Of a stretch of 64,000 nucleotides of DNA, positions 31,406 through 40,842 are shown piece after piece. A program made the translations under genes and the position numbers. The DNA is from Megaustenia siamemsis (taxonomy: Eukaryota; Mollusca; Gastropoda; Stylommatophora; Ariophantidae). The notes beneath the pieces were generated by a model. It did no database searches. It saw only the letters and a list, made by a program, of their open reading frames with translations, and was not told the DNA's origin. Location: contig JAVIAB010000159.1 of NCBI GenBank assembly GCA_032433765.1, positions 59,744,043-59,808,042 of the forward strand, written 5' to 3'. Numbering within the stretch: the first letter of the stretch is position 1; each line of letters starts with the position of its first letter.

Positions 31406-33129
31406 TACACCAAGTCGGTCAACCCCACCTCTCTAACTATCTTCGCCGCCAACTGCAGAACCTTGAACTCCAGCATGGCCTGAAACGTGTTCGTCTTGTC
31501 GCTTCTAGCCACTCTCGTCTTATATCCCACCTCAACACCCGCCAACAACACCTCCTATCCCAACTCCATCTACTCACCTCTAACTTTCCTGGTACTCTTC
31601 GCTTCATCCGCCATACCATCCACCACCACAACCGATCTGTGTATGACTTTTTATCCTCTCAGCACAAACGTAAACTCTTGAACCTCCGTCCTCCTCCTCC
31701 TCCTCCCTCACCTCCTCCTCTCCCCAATGCCTCTGACTCTAGCTCCCTTGTCACTTGTATTCCCCCTGATTTGCCCCTTTCCGACCATGAGCGCTCTCTT
31801 CTCAGCAAGGGTCTTAAGTTTGTCCCCCTTCGCCCTTTGAGTGACTCATTCTCTCTCTTACGGGACATTCAGGAGTATCATAGACGACTACGACTCAAAC
31901 TCTATTACTTTAATCATCCGAACTCTTCCTCTCAACCTCCTCCTACAGACGAATTTGCCCGCTTTTCCTCCCGTAAATCTGACTGGACTCCCCGCTCGGG
32001 CGAATCACAGGCTTTGGACCAGTTCATTAACAGTACCTACCGGGATATTAAGGCACTTCGTCCCCATAGACTTCGACGCTCTAATCTTAGTAGTGAAGAG
32101 TACCAAGCCCTCCAGGATCTTCGCCGACGTGATGATATTGTCATCAAGCCGGCTGACAAGGGCGGCTCTGTTGTGGTATGGAGGAAGGACCTTTATATCC
32201 GGGAAGGGGATAAACAATTATCCGACTCGACTTTCTACCTCCCCACCCCCGACGACACTACTGTCTCTAATAACGCCGTGGTGCGTCGTACGATCCTCCG
32301 TTTCATTCAGGATGGATTACTTCCCTCTAGCTCCTCCCGCATGATCCTTCCTGACCACTGCTTGGGCAGACCCTCTTTTTATATGCTGCCTAAAATACAT
32401 AAACCTGACTCTCCTGGACGTCCTATTGTCTCTTCCATCTCATGTCCTACTGTTCTCATTTCTGACTTTCTCGACAGTGTCTTTCAACCCATAGTTATGG
32501 GCCTCCCTTCGTTTGTCAAAGACACTAACGACGCCCTTAACATCTTTTCCTCTATCACCCTCCTTCCTGATCGTCACTACCGCCTCTTCGTTATGGATGT
32601 CTGCTCCCTGTATACTTCTATTCCCCACTCCGACGGCCTTCAAGCTCTTCAATTTTTCCTGGACCGTAGGATCCAACCCTCCATCGCCACTGGCGTCCTC
32701 CTCCGTCTAGCAGAATTAGTCTTGAACCTCAACTCTTTCGAGTTCAATGGCAATTTCTTCACCCAGATCAGCGGTGTGGCGATGGGCACTAAAATGGGCC
32801 CTAGCTATGCTTGTCTCTTCATGGGTTATCTAGAGCACCAAATTATCCAAACCTACCAGGGCCCTCTTCCCCTCATGTATCGTAGGTACATTGATGACTG
32901 CATTGGTCTGTCTGACCTTCCAGAAGATGAGATCTCCCGTTTCATCGAATATGTCGGACATTTCCACCCCTCTATCCACATCACCTTCCACATCTCCACC
33001 TCCTCCGTATCTTTCCTGGACATCCTAGTCTCCTTGGGCACCTCTCATCTTCTCACCTCGGTCTTCTACAAGGCCACTGACTCCCATAGTTTCCTCCGCT
33101 ACGACTCCTCTCATCCTACATCCTGCTAG
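31369..33129 (+). CDS. Penelope-like reverse transcriptase, ends at in-frame TAG
   Basis: About 587 codons of open frame after a TAA at 31366-31368. No ATG lies upstream of the RT core, so the true start is unclear; GTG at 31378 is the first alternative start. Counting from 31378: LLSKGLKFVP (141-150) is the conserved PLE N-terminal block, IKPADKGGSVVVW (256-268) the first RT motif, GRPIVSS (347-353), VMDVCSLYTSIPH (405-417, motif A with catalytic Asp), GVAMGTKMGPSYA (466-478, motif B), YRRYIDDCIG (501-510, catalytic Asp pair) and VSFLDILVS (544-552). All core RT motifs are intact. A proline run (105-115) precedes the core. The TAG at 33127-33129 replaces the position where PLE proteins usually have a basic residue before a PYSQLLRLRR block, and the same frame continues downstream. 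Role: target-primed or TERT-like cDNA synthesis for element mobility. Confidence 0.9.
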   Translation, partial: RPLVAGQGRADELHQVGQPHLSNYLRRQLQNLELQHGLKRVRLVASSHSRLISHLNTRQQHLLSQLHLLTSNFPGTLRFIRHTIHHHNRSVYDFLSSQHKRKLLNLRPPPPPPSPPPLPNASDSSSLVTCIPPDLPLSDHERSLLSKGLKFVPLRPLSDSFSLLRDIQEYHRRLRLKLYYFNHPNSSSQPPPTDEFARFSSRKSDWTPRSGESQALDQFINSTYRDIKALRPHRLRRSNLSSEEYQALQDLRRRDDIVIKPADKGGSVVVWRKDLYIREGDKQLSDSTFYLPTPDDTTVSNNAVVRRTILRFIQDGLLPSSSSRMILPDHCLGRPSFYMLPKIHKPDSPGRPIVSSISCPTVLISDFLDSVFQPIVMGLPSFVKDTNDALNIFSSITLLPDRHYRLFVMDVCSLYTSIPHSDGLQALQFFLDRRIQPSIATGVLLRLAELVLNLNSFEFNGNFFTQISGVAMGTKMGPSYACLFMGYLEHQIIQTYQGPLPLMYRRYIDDCIGLSDLPEDEISRFIEYVGHFHPSIHITFHISTSSVSFLDILVSLGTSHLLTSVFYKATDSHSFLRYDSSHPTSC

Positions 33130-33945
33130 AACTCTCTTCCATATTCTCAGCTTCTCAGACTTCGTCGCCTTTGCCGAGACGATGAAGATTTCCTTCACAA
33201 TGCCCACCTCATGCTTGATTTCTTCCGCCGACGCCTCTATCCAGAATCAGCTCTCCTTCCTGCCCTGCGTCGAGTTCTCCACACTTCACGTCAGTCTGCT
33301 CTTACCCCCTCTACTCATCCCCCCTCTGATAGAGTAGTGCTCGCTCTCACCCATCACCCTCACCACTACGCCGCTATTAGGACCATCCACCGCTACCTCC
33401 CTATTCTCCGATCTGACCCTACTACTCGTCTGCTCTTCCCTGACCCGCCACTAGTGGCCTTTAGACGTGACCGGAACCTCCGAGACTTTCTTGTCAGGGG
33501 TCGTCTTCCTGCTGACCACTTCAGCCATCGAGGCACTATCCGCTGCAACCGGAGAGTATGTAAAACTTGTGACCACGTTCTCCAGGCCGACACTGTCCTC
33601 TTCCCCAATGGTCCTTTCGAGATCAGAGAGGGATTCACTTGCACATCGCGGAACATCATTTATGCCATCATTTGTAAGCGATGTAAGTTGACCTACATCG
33701 GTCAGTCTGGTCGTAGAATCGGCGATAGGTGCCGTGAACACTTGAATGACATCACCCGAGAAGCGGACACTCCTGTAGCAGCCCACTTTAACTCGAGGGG
33801 CCATCGAGGTATGACTGATGTCTTGGTAACTGGCCTAATATCATGCTCCTCTGATCACCACAGTCGGCTCACTCTTGAGCACCGTCTGATCGTTCGTTGG
33901 GGCTGCCTCACCCCTCGTGGCATCAATGTATCCCTGTCCCTCTGA
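33130..33945 (+). CDS. Penelope-like GIY-YIG endonuclease, same frame as RT
   Basis: Continues the RT frame after the TAG with PYSQLLRLRRLCRDDEDF, the usual RT-endonuclease connector; the first ATG is at 33211. Counting from that Met: linker with DFLVRGRLPADHF (92-104), Cys cluster CNRRVCKTC (112-120) typical of PLE linkers, then GIY-YIG core IIYAIIC (149-155), TYIG (161-164), GDRCREH (171-177) with the usual Arg and His, and LEH (222-224) with the catalytic Glu. It ends in PRGINVSLSL and TGA at 33943-33945. The domain nicks target DNA in known PLEs. With readthrough or a repaired stop the full protein would be about 859 codons. Whether the stop is a genuine inactivating mutation or a sequencing error cannot be told here. 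Confidence 0.88.
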   Translation, partial: NSLPYSQLLRLRRLCRDDEDFLHNAHLMLDFFRRRLYPESALLPALRRVLHTSRQSALTPSTHPPSDRVVLALTHHPHHYAAIRTIHRYLPILRSDPTTRLLFPDPPLVAFRRDRNLRDFLVRGRLPADHFSHRGTIRCNRRVCKTCDHVLQADTVLFPNGPFEIREGFTCTSRNIIYAIICKRCKLTYIGQSGRRIGDRCREHLNDITREADTPVAAHFNSRGHRGMTDVLVTGLISCSSDHHSRLTLEHRLIVRWGCLTPRGINVSLSL

Positions 33946-35292
33946 GGACCCTCCTGCCTCCGACTCCACCCTCCCACCTATGGACCTCTCTTCCTATTTC
34001 TCTTCTTCCATCCCTGCTTTTCATATCCTCTTTGAGTAACCCCCATATTGCCTTCTTCATCCTAACCCCCCCCTCCCCACACCTTTTTCTCTTCTGACTA
34101 CCTTCATGTCCTTTACCTCTTTATCACTATATCACCTCTCCACCTGGACTGTACGTACGATCTCTCTGCCCACTTCTATTGTTCCTCGTCCTTCCTACCA
34201 CCCCTCTGCTGATCTACTCCTAGCTCACCCCTCTCCTCTCTATTCACTTGTAGTCACTACTCATCTATACCTACTATTCCAGTACCCCCCTTATCCTGAT
34301 GCCCACTTTCATTCCCCCCTTTGTTCTATCATTTCCCTACTTCTTTACCTCCTATGGTTCATACCTCCTGCACACCATCCCCTATTGCTCCACTTCTTCC
34401 AGACTTTCTCTTTTTTTCTCTTTTTCCATTCACTTCTGACCTACCGCCTCTCCCCCTATCCAGTTTTCACATACCTGCTTCTTATCCCTCCTCTCCATAC
34501 CTCCTCCTCTAATACTTCCCTACCTCCCGATAGACTAACTTCCTCCGGACCACCCCTCTATCGCCCTTCTCATTATACCGGCTTTATTATTCTTCCTCTC
34601 CTTATCTCTTCCTCCAGTATCCAATCCTTCCTTTCGTTGACCTACCTCTCAACTCTTTCAGTTCGAGGCCATCCATTCTGTAGAGTCCATCTCTCTCACC
34701 GTTTGCCTAGTTCACTACTTTGTCGTGTCATTCAATTTCTTTCTCTTAACCTCTCGCGTGATCTCTCACTTCCATTGTTGAGTGATTTATATGTATTGCT
34801 TGTCGTGTCCCAGGAGTGTCTTCGTCTATCCCCCCTCCCTCCCTCCCCCCCCCCCCCCCCTTTGGTTTTCCCGATATTAGATCCGTCTGCCCTCTCAACT
34901 GACCTGTCTTGGTCACGGGTTGCTTTCTATACATGCTCTCTGTCTTCTAGTCATTCCGACTTGTTTCAGAACGGATTACAGAATTCCTGCTCTGAGCTCA
35001 GCTAAGTACTATTTATTATACATTTTTCTCTTTTTCTATTTTATATATTTTGACGCCCATCATACCTCTCATCATGTAATACTTATTTCTCTCTTTTCTT
35101 ATTTCTGCATCCTACTTTCCTCGCCCTCCACTTGATCATCTAACATGTAGTAATTGTGCTTCACCGCTTGTTGTCGTTGTCCCTGTATTCTGAAGAAGGC
35201 CACAGGCCGAAACGTCAGTATTGTGTTGTGTTCTTTATTTGTAAAGCTGTCACCATACCTTGGAGTGTTTAGTACACCCCACCATTGGCTCC
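33424..35292 (+). repeat. PLE right arm
   Basis: Contains the endonuclease domain from TRLLFPDPP onward and a long pyrimidine-rich 3' region (33946-35100, with a C-run at about 34846-34860). A terminal segment carries the hammerhead-like core at 35190-35216 and TTGTAAAGCTGTCACCATAC. The pyrimidine-rich part gives Ser/Leu/Pro-rich open frames (34106-35005) that have no recognisable domain. Confidence 0.9.
35185..35221 (+). ncRNA. Hammerhead-ribozyme-like motif in PLE terminus
   Basis: CTGAAGA (35190-35196) matches the hammerhead CUGANGA box. GGCC-ACA-GGCC forms stem II with one extra A, and GAAAC (35209-35213) is followed by GTC (35214-35216) as a possible cleavage triplet. Flanks AGTAT and GTATT can pair as a weak stem I. 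Stem III would be only ACGT, self-complementary, so a single molecule cannot fold it and a dimer would be needed. Hammerhead motifs are reported in PLE termini; activity here is inference. Confidence 0.5.
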
Positions 35293-35714
35293 TTGCTACC
35301 AGCTTTACCGCAGCATTGCAATTATTTGCCTGTTCCCTACAGAGTAAGAAACACTGACCTGAGGAAGAAACTGGAAATTGAACCAGCCATCGAATATATA
35401 AAGAAACCACAGATAAATTGGTTCGGCCACATAACAAGACAAAAAGAAATAACAGAGAGCCATAAATAAACGCTACGAAAACGCCAGATTAAGAGGAAGA
35501 CAGAGAAAGAGATGGATAAAGGGAATACTAGAGTCACTAGGAAGGATAACACCAGAAGAGGCCAACAGAAGAGCAAAAAATCGCAGATTGTATCTCCCCT
35601 CGAAGCCAACGGCAGCAGAGGAAGGAAAGAAGAAGAAGAAGTCTCTAGTAACTTCGTCAGAGGTAAAAGCTGGCGAACACAAAAAATAAAAAAAAAAATA
35701 ATAAATTTCCACCG

Positions 35715-35715
<1 letters not shown>

Positions 35716-35756
<41 letters not shown>

Positions 35757-35758
35757 GA
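35716..35758. repeat. (ATC)n microsatellite
   Basis: About 14 units, of the kind that ends LINE-A/B/D copies, but no LINE body follows. Confidence 0.85.
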
Positions 35759-35759
35759 G

Positions 35760-36060
35760 TACTATTTGTTGTTCACATAGTTCCTGTCGCTCACCCTATT
35801 ATTACTAAGTGAGTGGGTAGTCCCCGTCAACGTCCGTCCTTTCAAGAACGTTATGTGGGCATGTAGGCATTATTCTAACATTCTAAAAACATTCCAGCTT
35901 CATTTCCATGCCAAGGCACTCGGGTGTAAGAAGTAATGAACGTACTGCCAGTTGCCAGTTTGGCTGATGTTGAGTGCGGAAGTGCAATGGACGACTCGGA
36001 CATTCTGAATGACCTCTGAGACGCTGGACGAAAAAGAAAAGACTCGAAAAATTATCCTGG
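35760..36060. other. Unassigned region
   Basis: May include the upstream part of LINE-K (next entry), but no motif is readable. Confidence 0.35.
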
Positions 36061-36064
36061 ATCC

Positions 36065-36290
36065 ACAGCCATGAACAGTCTTCACGAATGTCATGTCAAT
36101 GTGGGAGATGCCAGACGAGAGCGCATCGTTGGAATACAAAGAAGACTTGTCAACCAAAACAACACGTGTGTCGTTAGTCGCTACACGTTGAGGGGTATTC
36201 TGCGGAGGAGATCTGAGCACTTATGGACTTGTCCGATGTGCAGTGATGATGACCTGTCAATTAAACTAAACTAAACTAAACTAATCGCAT
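36065..36290 (+). mobile_element. LINE-K 3' end with (CTAAA)n tail
   Basis: The reading RRLVNQNNTCVVSRYTLRGI then RRRSEHLWTCPMCSDDD is the C-terminal end seen after an RNase H domain at 45503-45866 and 57245-57660. It ends in four CTAAA units. Confidence 0.65.
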
Positions 36291-36299
36291 TATGTTGTA

Positions 36300-36455
36300 G
36301 TAAGCAGTAGAACAGTGATATTTGCGGCTTTCGTCCCAATGCATCCGACTTCAGCAAGGTATATTTTAATACCTATACCTGGTTTCATTGCCTCTTTAAT
36401 CCCCGCTCGCTGACCAGACTCATTAATATGTTTCTTTAGATACCGCAAAGAGGTG
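36300..36455 (-). mobile_element. Weak LINE-H-like fragment
   Basis: AATGCATCCGACTTCAGCAAGG resembles the LINE-H block at about 1890 and 9240. The rest is diverged. Confidence 0.35.
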
Positions 36456-36460
36456 GGTAG

Positions 36461-36720
36461 TAAAAAAAAAAAGTTAAGTACCCAATCACGCCAAGTGGCG
36501 TATAGGTAATATGGTGTTAGTGACCATACCTTTTACAGACCTTCGGCACATGATTTTTGGGGTAATGTGGTCGGTACTACGCCCGTGCTGCTTTACTTTC
36601 CCAGAAAAAAATCCCATACCCATTTAAGGCTGGGTGAACCCGGAAGCCGTCGGTTGGGATCGAACCCAACCCCTTGTCCTTTGTAGTCCAGTTCACTAAC
36701 CACTGAGCTGTCGCGGCTCC
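36461..36720 (-). mobile_element. SINE-5, complete, 260 bp
   Basis: Bounded by a perfect 15-bp duplication CAAAGAGGTGGGTAG (36446-36460, 36721-36735). On the minus strand the A-box-like AGCTCAGTGG and B-box GGTTCGATCCC have the spacing expected of a tRNA-derived head. The body holds the GGTAATGTGGTCGGTA block (plus sense), and the A-rich 3' tail lies at the left edge. Confidence 0.88.
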
Positions 36721-36747
36721 CAAAGAGGTGGGTAGGGTCTGGATATT

Positions 36748-37077
36748 TATGTATCACTGATCCTGACCAAACAATCAGCTATGAGTCGCTGACAGCTTCA
36801 GGTCTGTGGCTGTCCTTGTCTCCGTTAATTGTTGTAAGGCAAAGAATATTTGTAATTATGCCAACAAAAGTTTACACATATTGTATCATATTAGACGACG
36901 ATAGTATATAGTTATGTATCACTGATCCAGACCAAACAATCAGCTATGAGTCGTTGACAGCTTCAGGTCTGTGGCTGTCCTTGTCTCCGTTAATTGTTGT
37001 AAGGCAAAGAATATTTGTAATTATGCCCACAAAAGCTTACACATATTGTATCATATTAGACGACGATAGTATATAGC
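36748..37077. repeat. 165-bp tandem duplication
   Basis: TATGTATCACTGATCC starts at 36748 and 36913. The two copies differ by only a handful of bases, so the duplication is recent. The unit is not otherwise recognised. Confidence 0.85.
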
Positions 37078-37127
37078 CTTTGGCGTGTTGACAGATGGTA
37101 AGTAGCAAGCAACCACGAGAAGTCAGT

Positions 37128-37566
37128 CATCATCATGTGCCATACCGGTTGGCGCAGGCGATCATGTCCCTCCACAATCTTCTATCTACAGTGCATTGTA
37201 TCAGTTCTGTTGTTGACTGTTTTCCGTGCCATGACACCAAGTTATCCAGTATTTTCTCTCTTTGTCGTTCACGATCTCTCTTTCCTTTTTTTTTTGCCAG
37301 TTGTAACCAAATATTCCAACTTTCCTCTTCTCATGATGTGCTCAAAAAATGTTGATTGCTTCTTTCTGATGTTTTTTAAGAGCTCCTTTTTTGTGTTGGC
37401 CTCTTTGAAAACTTCCTCATTGGTCTTTTTAGCTGTCCATGGAACTTTCAACATTCTTCTGAGAAATCCCATCTCTGTGGCCTCTAATCGTCTTTTCATT
37501 TGTTTGTCTACTGTCCATGATTCCCTTCCATAGGTCAGAATTGGTTCTATATAGCATCGATGAACT
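37128..37566 (-). mobile_element. LINE-A copy
   Basis: Perfect 11-bp duplication GAGAAGTCAGT (37117-37127, 37567-37577). Minus-strand blocks CYIEPILTYGRESWTVDKQM and FLRRMLKVPWTAKKTNEEVF stay open for about 100 codons, making it one of the younger copies. Confidence 0.82.
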
Positions 37567-37577
37567 GAGAAGTCAGT

Positions 37578-38240
37578 AGTTTGGTAAAAATATGAATGTC
37601 TTATGCTGGATGCTGCTTTGCTCAACAGCTTCTCTCGTGGCTGAATCTACCAATATTGGACAGAGATCCATCCACAGAACGAACAAGATGTATTCGTGGC
37701 GTCTGGCCTCGTCTCCTTTCTCCTGGTCCTTTTGTCTTCTGAATTGGATATCAGCACTGCCCGAAAATTGCTGTGCCATTTTTCGTATTTTTGTTCTGCA
37801 TGTGCTACGATCTTCAGCTTAATCTTCCCAGTTTCTTTCCCTGATATAGATATCACTCTAGGAAGCCCTGCAAACATCCTTATATCTCAGCACTGCTCTT
37901 TGATATCTTTCCGTCATTAAGTTCGCCATACAATAATTGTTTGGGAATACGATTGTTTGTCATTCTTCTTACATGACCCAGCCATTTTAGTCTACGACTT
38001 GTAAGTGTTACTATGATGAATGGAAGTTTAACTCGTTGTAGGAGATTAGAGTTGGTTACTTTGTCCTGCCATTTGATGGTCATAATATTTCGAAGGTAAC
38101 ACACAAAAAAGCTGTATAACCGTGTTTCCTACCCTTCGTAGGTAGTCCAAGTTTCTGATCCGTGTAGAAGTGTACTAAACACACAACTTTCGTAAATTTA
38201 ATTCTTAGTCCTAAGTATTAATTTGATGTTGTCCTACACG
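37578..38240 (-). mobile_element. LINE-F fragment
   Basis: Minus-strand blocks SRRLKWLGHVRRMTNNRIPK and LLYGELNDGK, and a C-terminal Cys motif (SCSFCGW). A second copy on the plus strand is at 62590-63345. It lies immediately upstream of the LINE-A duplication site, so LINE-A inserted at its 3' end. Confidence 0.7.
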
Positions 38241-38260
38241 ATGATAGTACTTCTATCATC

Positions 38261-39085
38261 ATCAAGTACCGGGCCTGCTGGCGTAAGTGATCATGTCTCT
38301 CCACAATTTTGGATCTCGACAGTTATTTATCATTTTTGTTCTTGACCTTCTGCCAAGTCATTCTCTTCAGCTGTCTGGTATTTTTTCTCTTTACTTCCAG
38401 CTATCTCTTCGTTCCTCAATTTTCCCAGTTGTTACAATATATTCCAGTTGTTCTCTTCTAATTACATGGCCAAAAAATGATGATTGTTTCTTCCTAATAT
38501 TGGAAATTAGCTCTCTTTTTGCTTTGGCCTCTTTCAGAATGTTTTCATTACTCTTCTTGGTTGTCCATGGTATTCTCAACATTCTTCTGTAAAACCACAT
38601 TTCTACAGACTCCAGTGATTTTCTTGTCTGTTGTCCTATTGTTCATGATTCACGCCCATATTTTAAGACTGCCTCTACATAACATTTAAGAACGCTTTTT
38701 CTTGTTTCGATTGTCAAAAATGGATTGCATAGTATCTTCCTCATTTTTTGGAAAGCTGCTTTTGCCTGAGCCATTTTGCATCTCACCTCTTTTGTACATC
38801 TTCCGTCTGAGATTAACAAAGTTCCCAAATATTTAAATTGTTCCATTTGTCTGTATTTTGCACTGAGGTCATGTCTTTTTCTTTGTTGTTACCATTACTT
38901 CTGTTTTTTTTTTTGCTATTAAGGCTGAGTCCTTTATTTTTGCTTTCTTTCACTATAATGTTTAACATTTCTTGTAACTCATTTTCACTCTTAGCGATTA
39001 AGACTGTATCATCAGCATACCTTAGATTATTTATATTAAGACCTCCAATTGTTAGTACTTCTATACAAAGAACATAATCCCTTAG
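38261..39085 (-). mobile_element. LINE-B, longest copy
   Basis: Extends from the (ATC) tail up through MEQFKYLGTLLISDGRCTKE and, further upstream, a degraded LIAKSENELQEML-type block just after the RT active site. Frame broken several times. Confidence 0.75.
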
Positions 39086-39094
39086 GTGTGGTCT

Positions 39095-39480
39095 GCTAGT
39101 ATCTTCTTCATCTACCTTTCAACTCCCTGTGGAGCATAGGTCTTCAAGTTCATTACATGTCTTGCCCATCACCTTCATGTCTGCTTCCACATGTCTTCTC
39201 TAAGAATATTGTGGTCCTCTTTGTCTTTTTCCTCGGGGATTCCTAAAATGGTATGTAATACTCTCAGATGGCTTCCACAGTGTTTCCTATCCTGCGACAT
39301 CGTCATCGCTGTATCTCTTTCTCCACTGGTATTTGACTTGTACTTGTTTCATAGCGCTATTTCAAGTCTGTCCCCTGCTGTATACTGTGTTGTTTCATAG
39401 CTCTATTTAACCGCTGCTTGTGCTGTCCTATTGTCATGACTTCTGTTTTATCAGTTCTCATTTTCAATTTATTATTATTC
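39095..39480 (-). mobile_element. LINE-G fragment
   Basis: Starts with the 3' end (CTTTCAACTCCCTGTGGAGC antisense) and continues into the C-terminal coding region. One terminal unit only, no 38-bp expansion. Confidence 0.65.
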
Positions 39481-39611
39481 ATATATTATTCATAACGACA
39501 GATGTTGTTGAAGTCTTTATGTTCACGGCGTACTCAAATTATACATTTGATCTGGAATTGAAATCGCAATATATATATCCTGTTTTTAATTAAACATTTA
39601 TTTCAAGCTCG

Positions 39612-39613
39612 GT

Positions 39614-39649
<36 letters not shown>
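39612..39649. repeat. Poly-T run
   Basis: About 37 T. Confidence 0.85.
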
Positions 39650-39650
<1 letters not shown>

Positions 39651-39659
39651 TCTTTATAT

Positions 39660-39890
39660 GTCAATTTTTTTACCATGTAATGAGAAGAGAACAGCTGGGA
39701 TATATTGTAACAACTGGGAAAATTGAGGGACGAAGAGATAGAAGGAAGCAAAGAAAAAAGATACCAGACACTTTAAGAGAATGGCTTGGCAGAGAAGGTC
39801 ATCAACAGAAATGATAAATAGCTGTCGAGATTGAAAGTTGTGGTTAGACATGATCACCTACGCCAGCATGCACGGCACTAGATGATGAAT
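39660..39890 (+). mobile_element. LINE-B 3' end
   Basis: Plus strand reads MRREQLGYIVTTGKIEGRRD in part, ends GATCACCTACGCCAGCATG with a short GATGAATATGATG tail. Confidence 0.7.
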
Positions 39891-39956
39891 ATGATGCCAA
39901 TTTACAAATTGATTGCCAGGTAGTAGACAACTCCATTATGTTAATCAAATTAAAAA

Positions 39957-40190
39957 TCTGGAATCTCTTTCTCCCATCAACAGAAAGAAACCTAACGAGT
40001 TAAAAAAAAACGAAATCTATTTCTCCCATCAACAGAAAGAAACCTAACGAGTTAAAAAAAAACGGAATCTATTTCTCCCATCAGCAGAAAAGAAATCTAG
40101 AGAGTAAAAAACCGGAATCTATTTCTCCCATCAGCAGAAAAGAAATCTAAAGAGTAAAAAACCGGAATCTATATCTCTCATCAAAGTTAA
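39957..40190. repeat. About 51-bp tandem repeat
   Basis: Four to five units beginning GGAATCTATTTCTCCCATCA, differing in the length of an A run. Confidence 0.85.
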
Positions 40191-40194
40191 AGGA

Positions 40195-40544
40195 AATAAG
40201 AAAGGGGGAGAAAATATCAGATAACAAAGTAGTTGAACAATCCCAATTTTGTTGACATTGTTTCTCTTAGACACCAAAGGTGGTTTCAAAGTAATGTAGT
40301 TACCTTCACTAGTTACGTGCCCTTGTGAGGACAATGGAACACCAAAAACTGCTTAATCGTATATACCGTGTCTCTTTTATACGGGAGTTTCCATGTCACG
40401 ACCGTGACAATTATACATTAAGTTGAGTGTCATGTATCTTCTTTCTTTTCCTCCCTCGCATTAAACAAAAAATTCTTTCATCTATTTTTTTCTTTTTTTT
40501 TTCTTTTTAGTAAATGTTCCCCATTCATTTCGTCTACGGCTATC
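40195..40544. other. Unassigned region
   Basis: No gene or repeat family recognised; pyrimidine-rich towards 40500. Confidence 0.35.
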
Positions 40545-40655
40545 ATAATCATCATCATCAAGTGCCATATACGCTGGCGTAGGTGACCAAATCTCTCCAC
40601 AACTCTCTGTCTCTACTAATGATTACTGATTCGGTTATTGTTTTCCACTTTAAAG
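40545..40655 (-). mobile_element. LINE-A/B-like 3' end
   Basis: ATCATCATCAAGTGCCATAT..GCTGGCGTAGGTGA is the shared LINE-A/B terminus; the body ends after about 100 bases. Confidence 0.55.
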
Positions 40656-40737
40656 ATATCATCATAATCGTGTATCTTTACTTACTATTTTCTCTCTCTT
40701 TTACTTCTTTCGTAATCTACCTTGTATCTTTTCTTCC

Positions 40738-40842
40738 TATTTCTCTCTCTCTATGTATATATATTTTTATATATGTTTATTTTTATTTTTTATTTTTTAT
40801 TTATTTATTTATTTTTTTTTTTTTGGGGGGGGGGGGGGGGTT
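40738..40842. repeat. T-rich stretch ending in poly-G
   Basis: ATTT/TTTA repeats, then a G run of about 18 at 40826-40841. Confidence 0.8.

Larger units (their letters stand above)
29544..35338 (+). mobile_element. Penelope-like element, 5.8 kb, with inverted arms
   Basis: Bounded by a perfect 13-bp target duplication ACAGAGTAAGAAA (29531-29543, 35339-35351). It consists of an inverted left arm (29544-31405), a unique RT region (31406-33423), a right arm (33424-35292) and a 46-bp terminal tail (35293-35338) present only at the right end. RT and GIY-YIG endonuclease are in the same frame, interrupted by one TAG. Penelope-like elements are known to carry terminal repeats in direct or inverted order and to encode RT plus GIY-YIG; this one fits. 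Arm near-identity suggests a young insertion. Confidence 0.9.
29414..35641 (+). mobile_element. LINE-C interrupted by PLE
   Basis: 29414-29543 encodes LCYQCQNWTLDSRTRRKIKT and GRMTGNSLRDRVRKE. The reading resumes at 35352 with TDLRKKLEIEPAIEYIKKPQ and continues to the LYLPSKP..-type end and GAAGAAG tail near 35641. The PLE between them removed nothing except that it duplicated 13 bp. Confidence 0.8.
29120..35700 (+). mobile_element. SINE-3 interrupted by LINE-C and PLE
   Basis: The SINE-3 body is at 29120-29413. Its end block CTTCGTCAGAGGTAAAAGCTG and A-rich tail reappear at 35643-35700. Everything between is later insertion: LINE-C, which itself contains the PLE. The junction carries a short TCTCTA duplication. 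Confidence 0.7.

Noticed and set aside
34106..35005. 299-codon Ser/Leu/Pro/Tyr-rich frame in the PLE right arm (254 codons in the left arm)
   Set aside because: Pyrimidine-rich 3' region of the element. Conservation between arms reflects arm identity. No domain, and it lies downstream of the endonuclease stop.
36600..36720. tRNA gene on the minus strand
   Set aside because: A- and B-box-like sequences belong to SINE-5, which has a body, a tail and a 15-bp TSD. No full cloverleaf was found. The same applies to the SINE-1, -2 and -3 heads.
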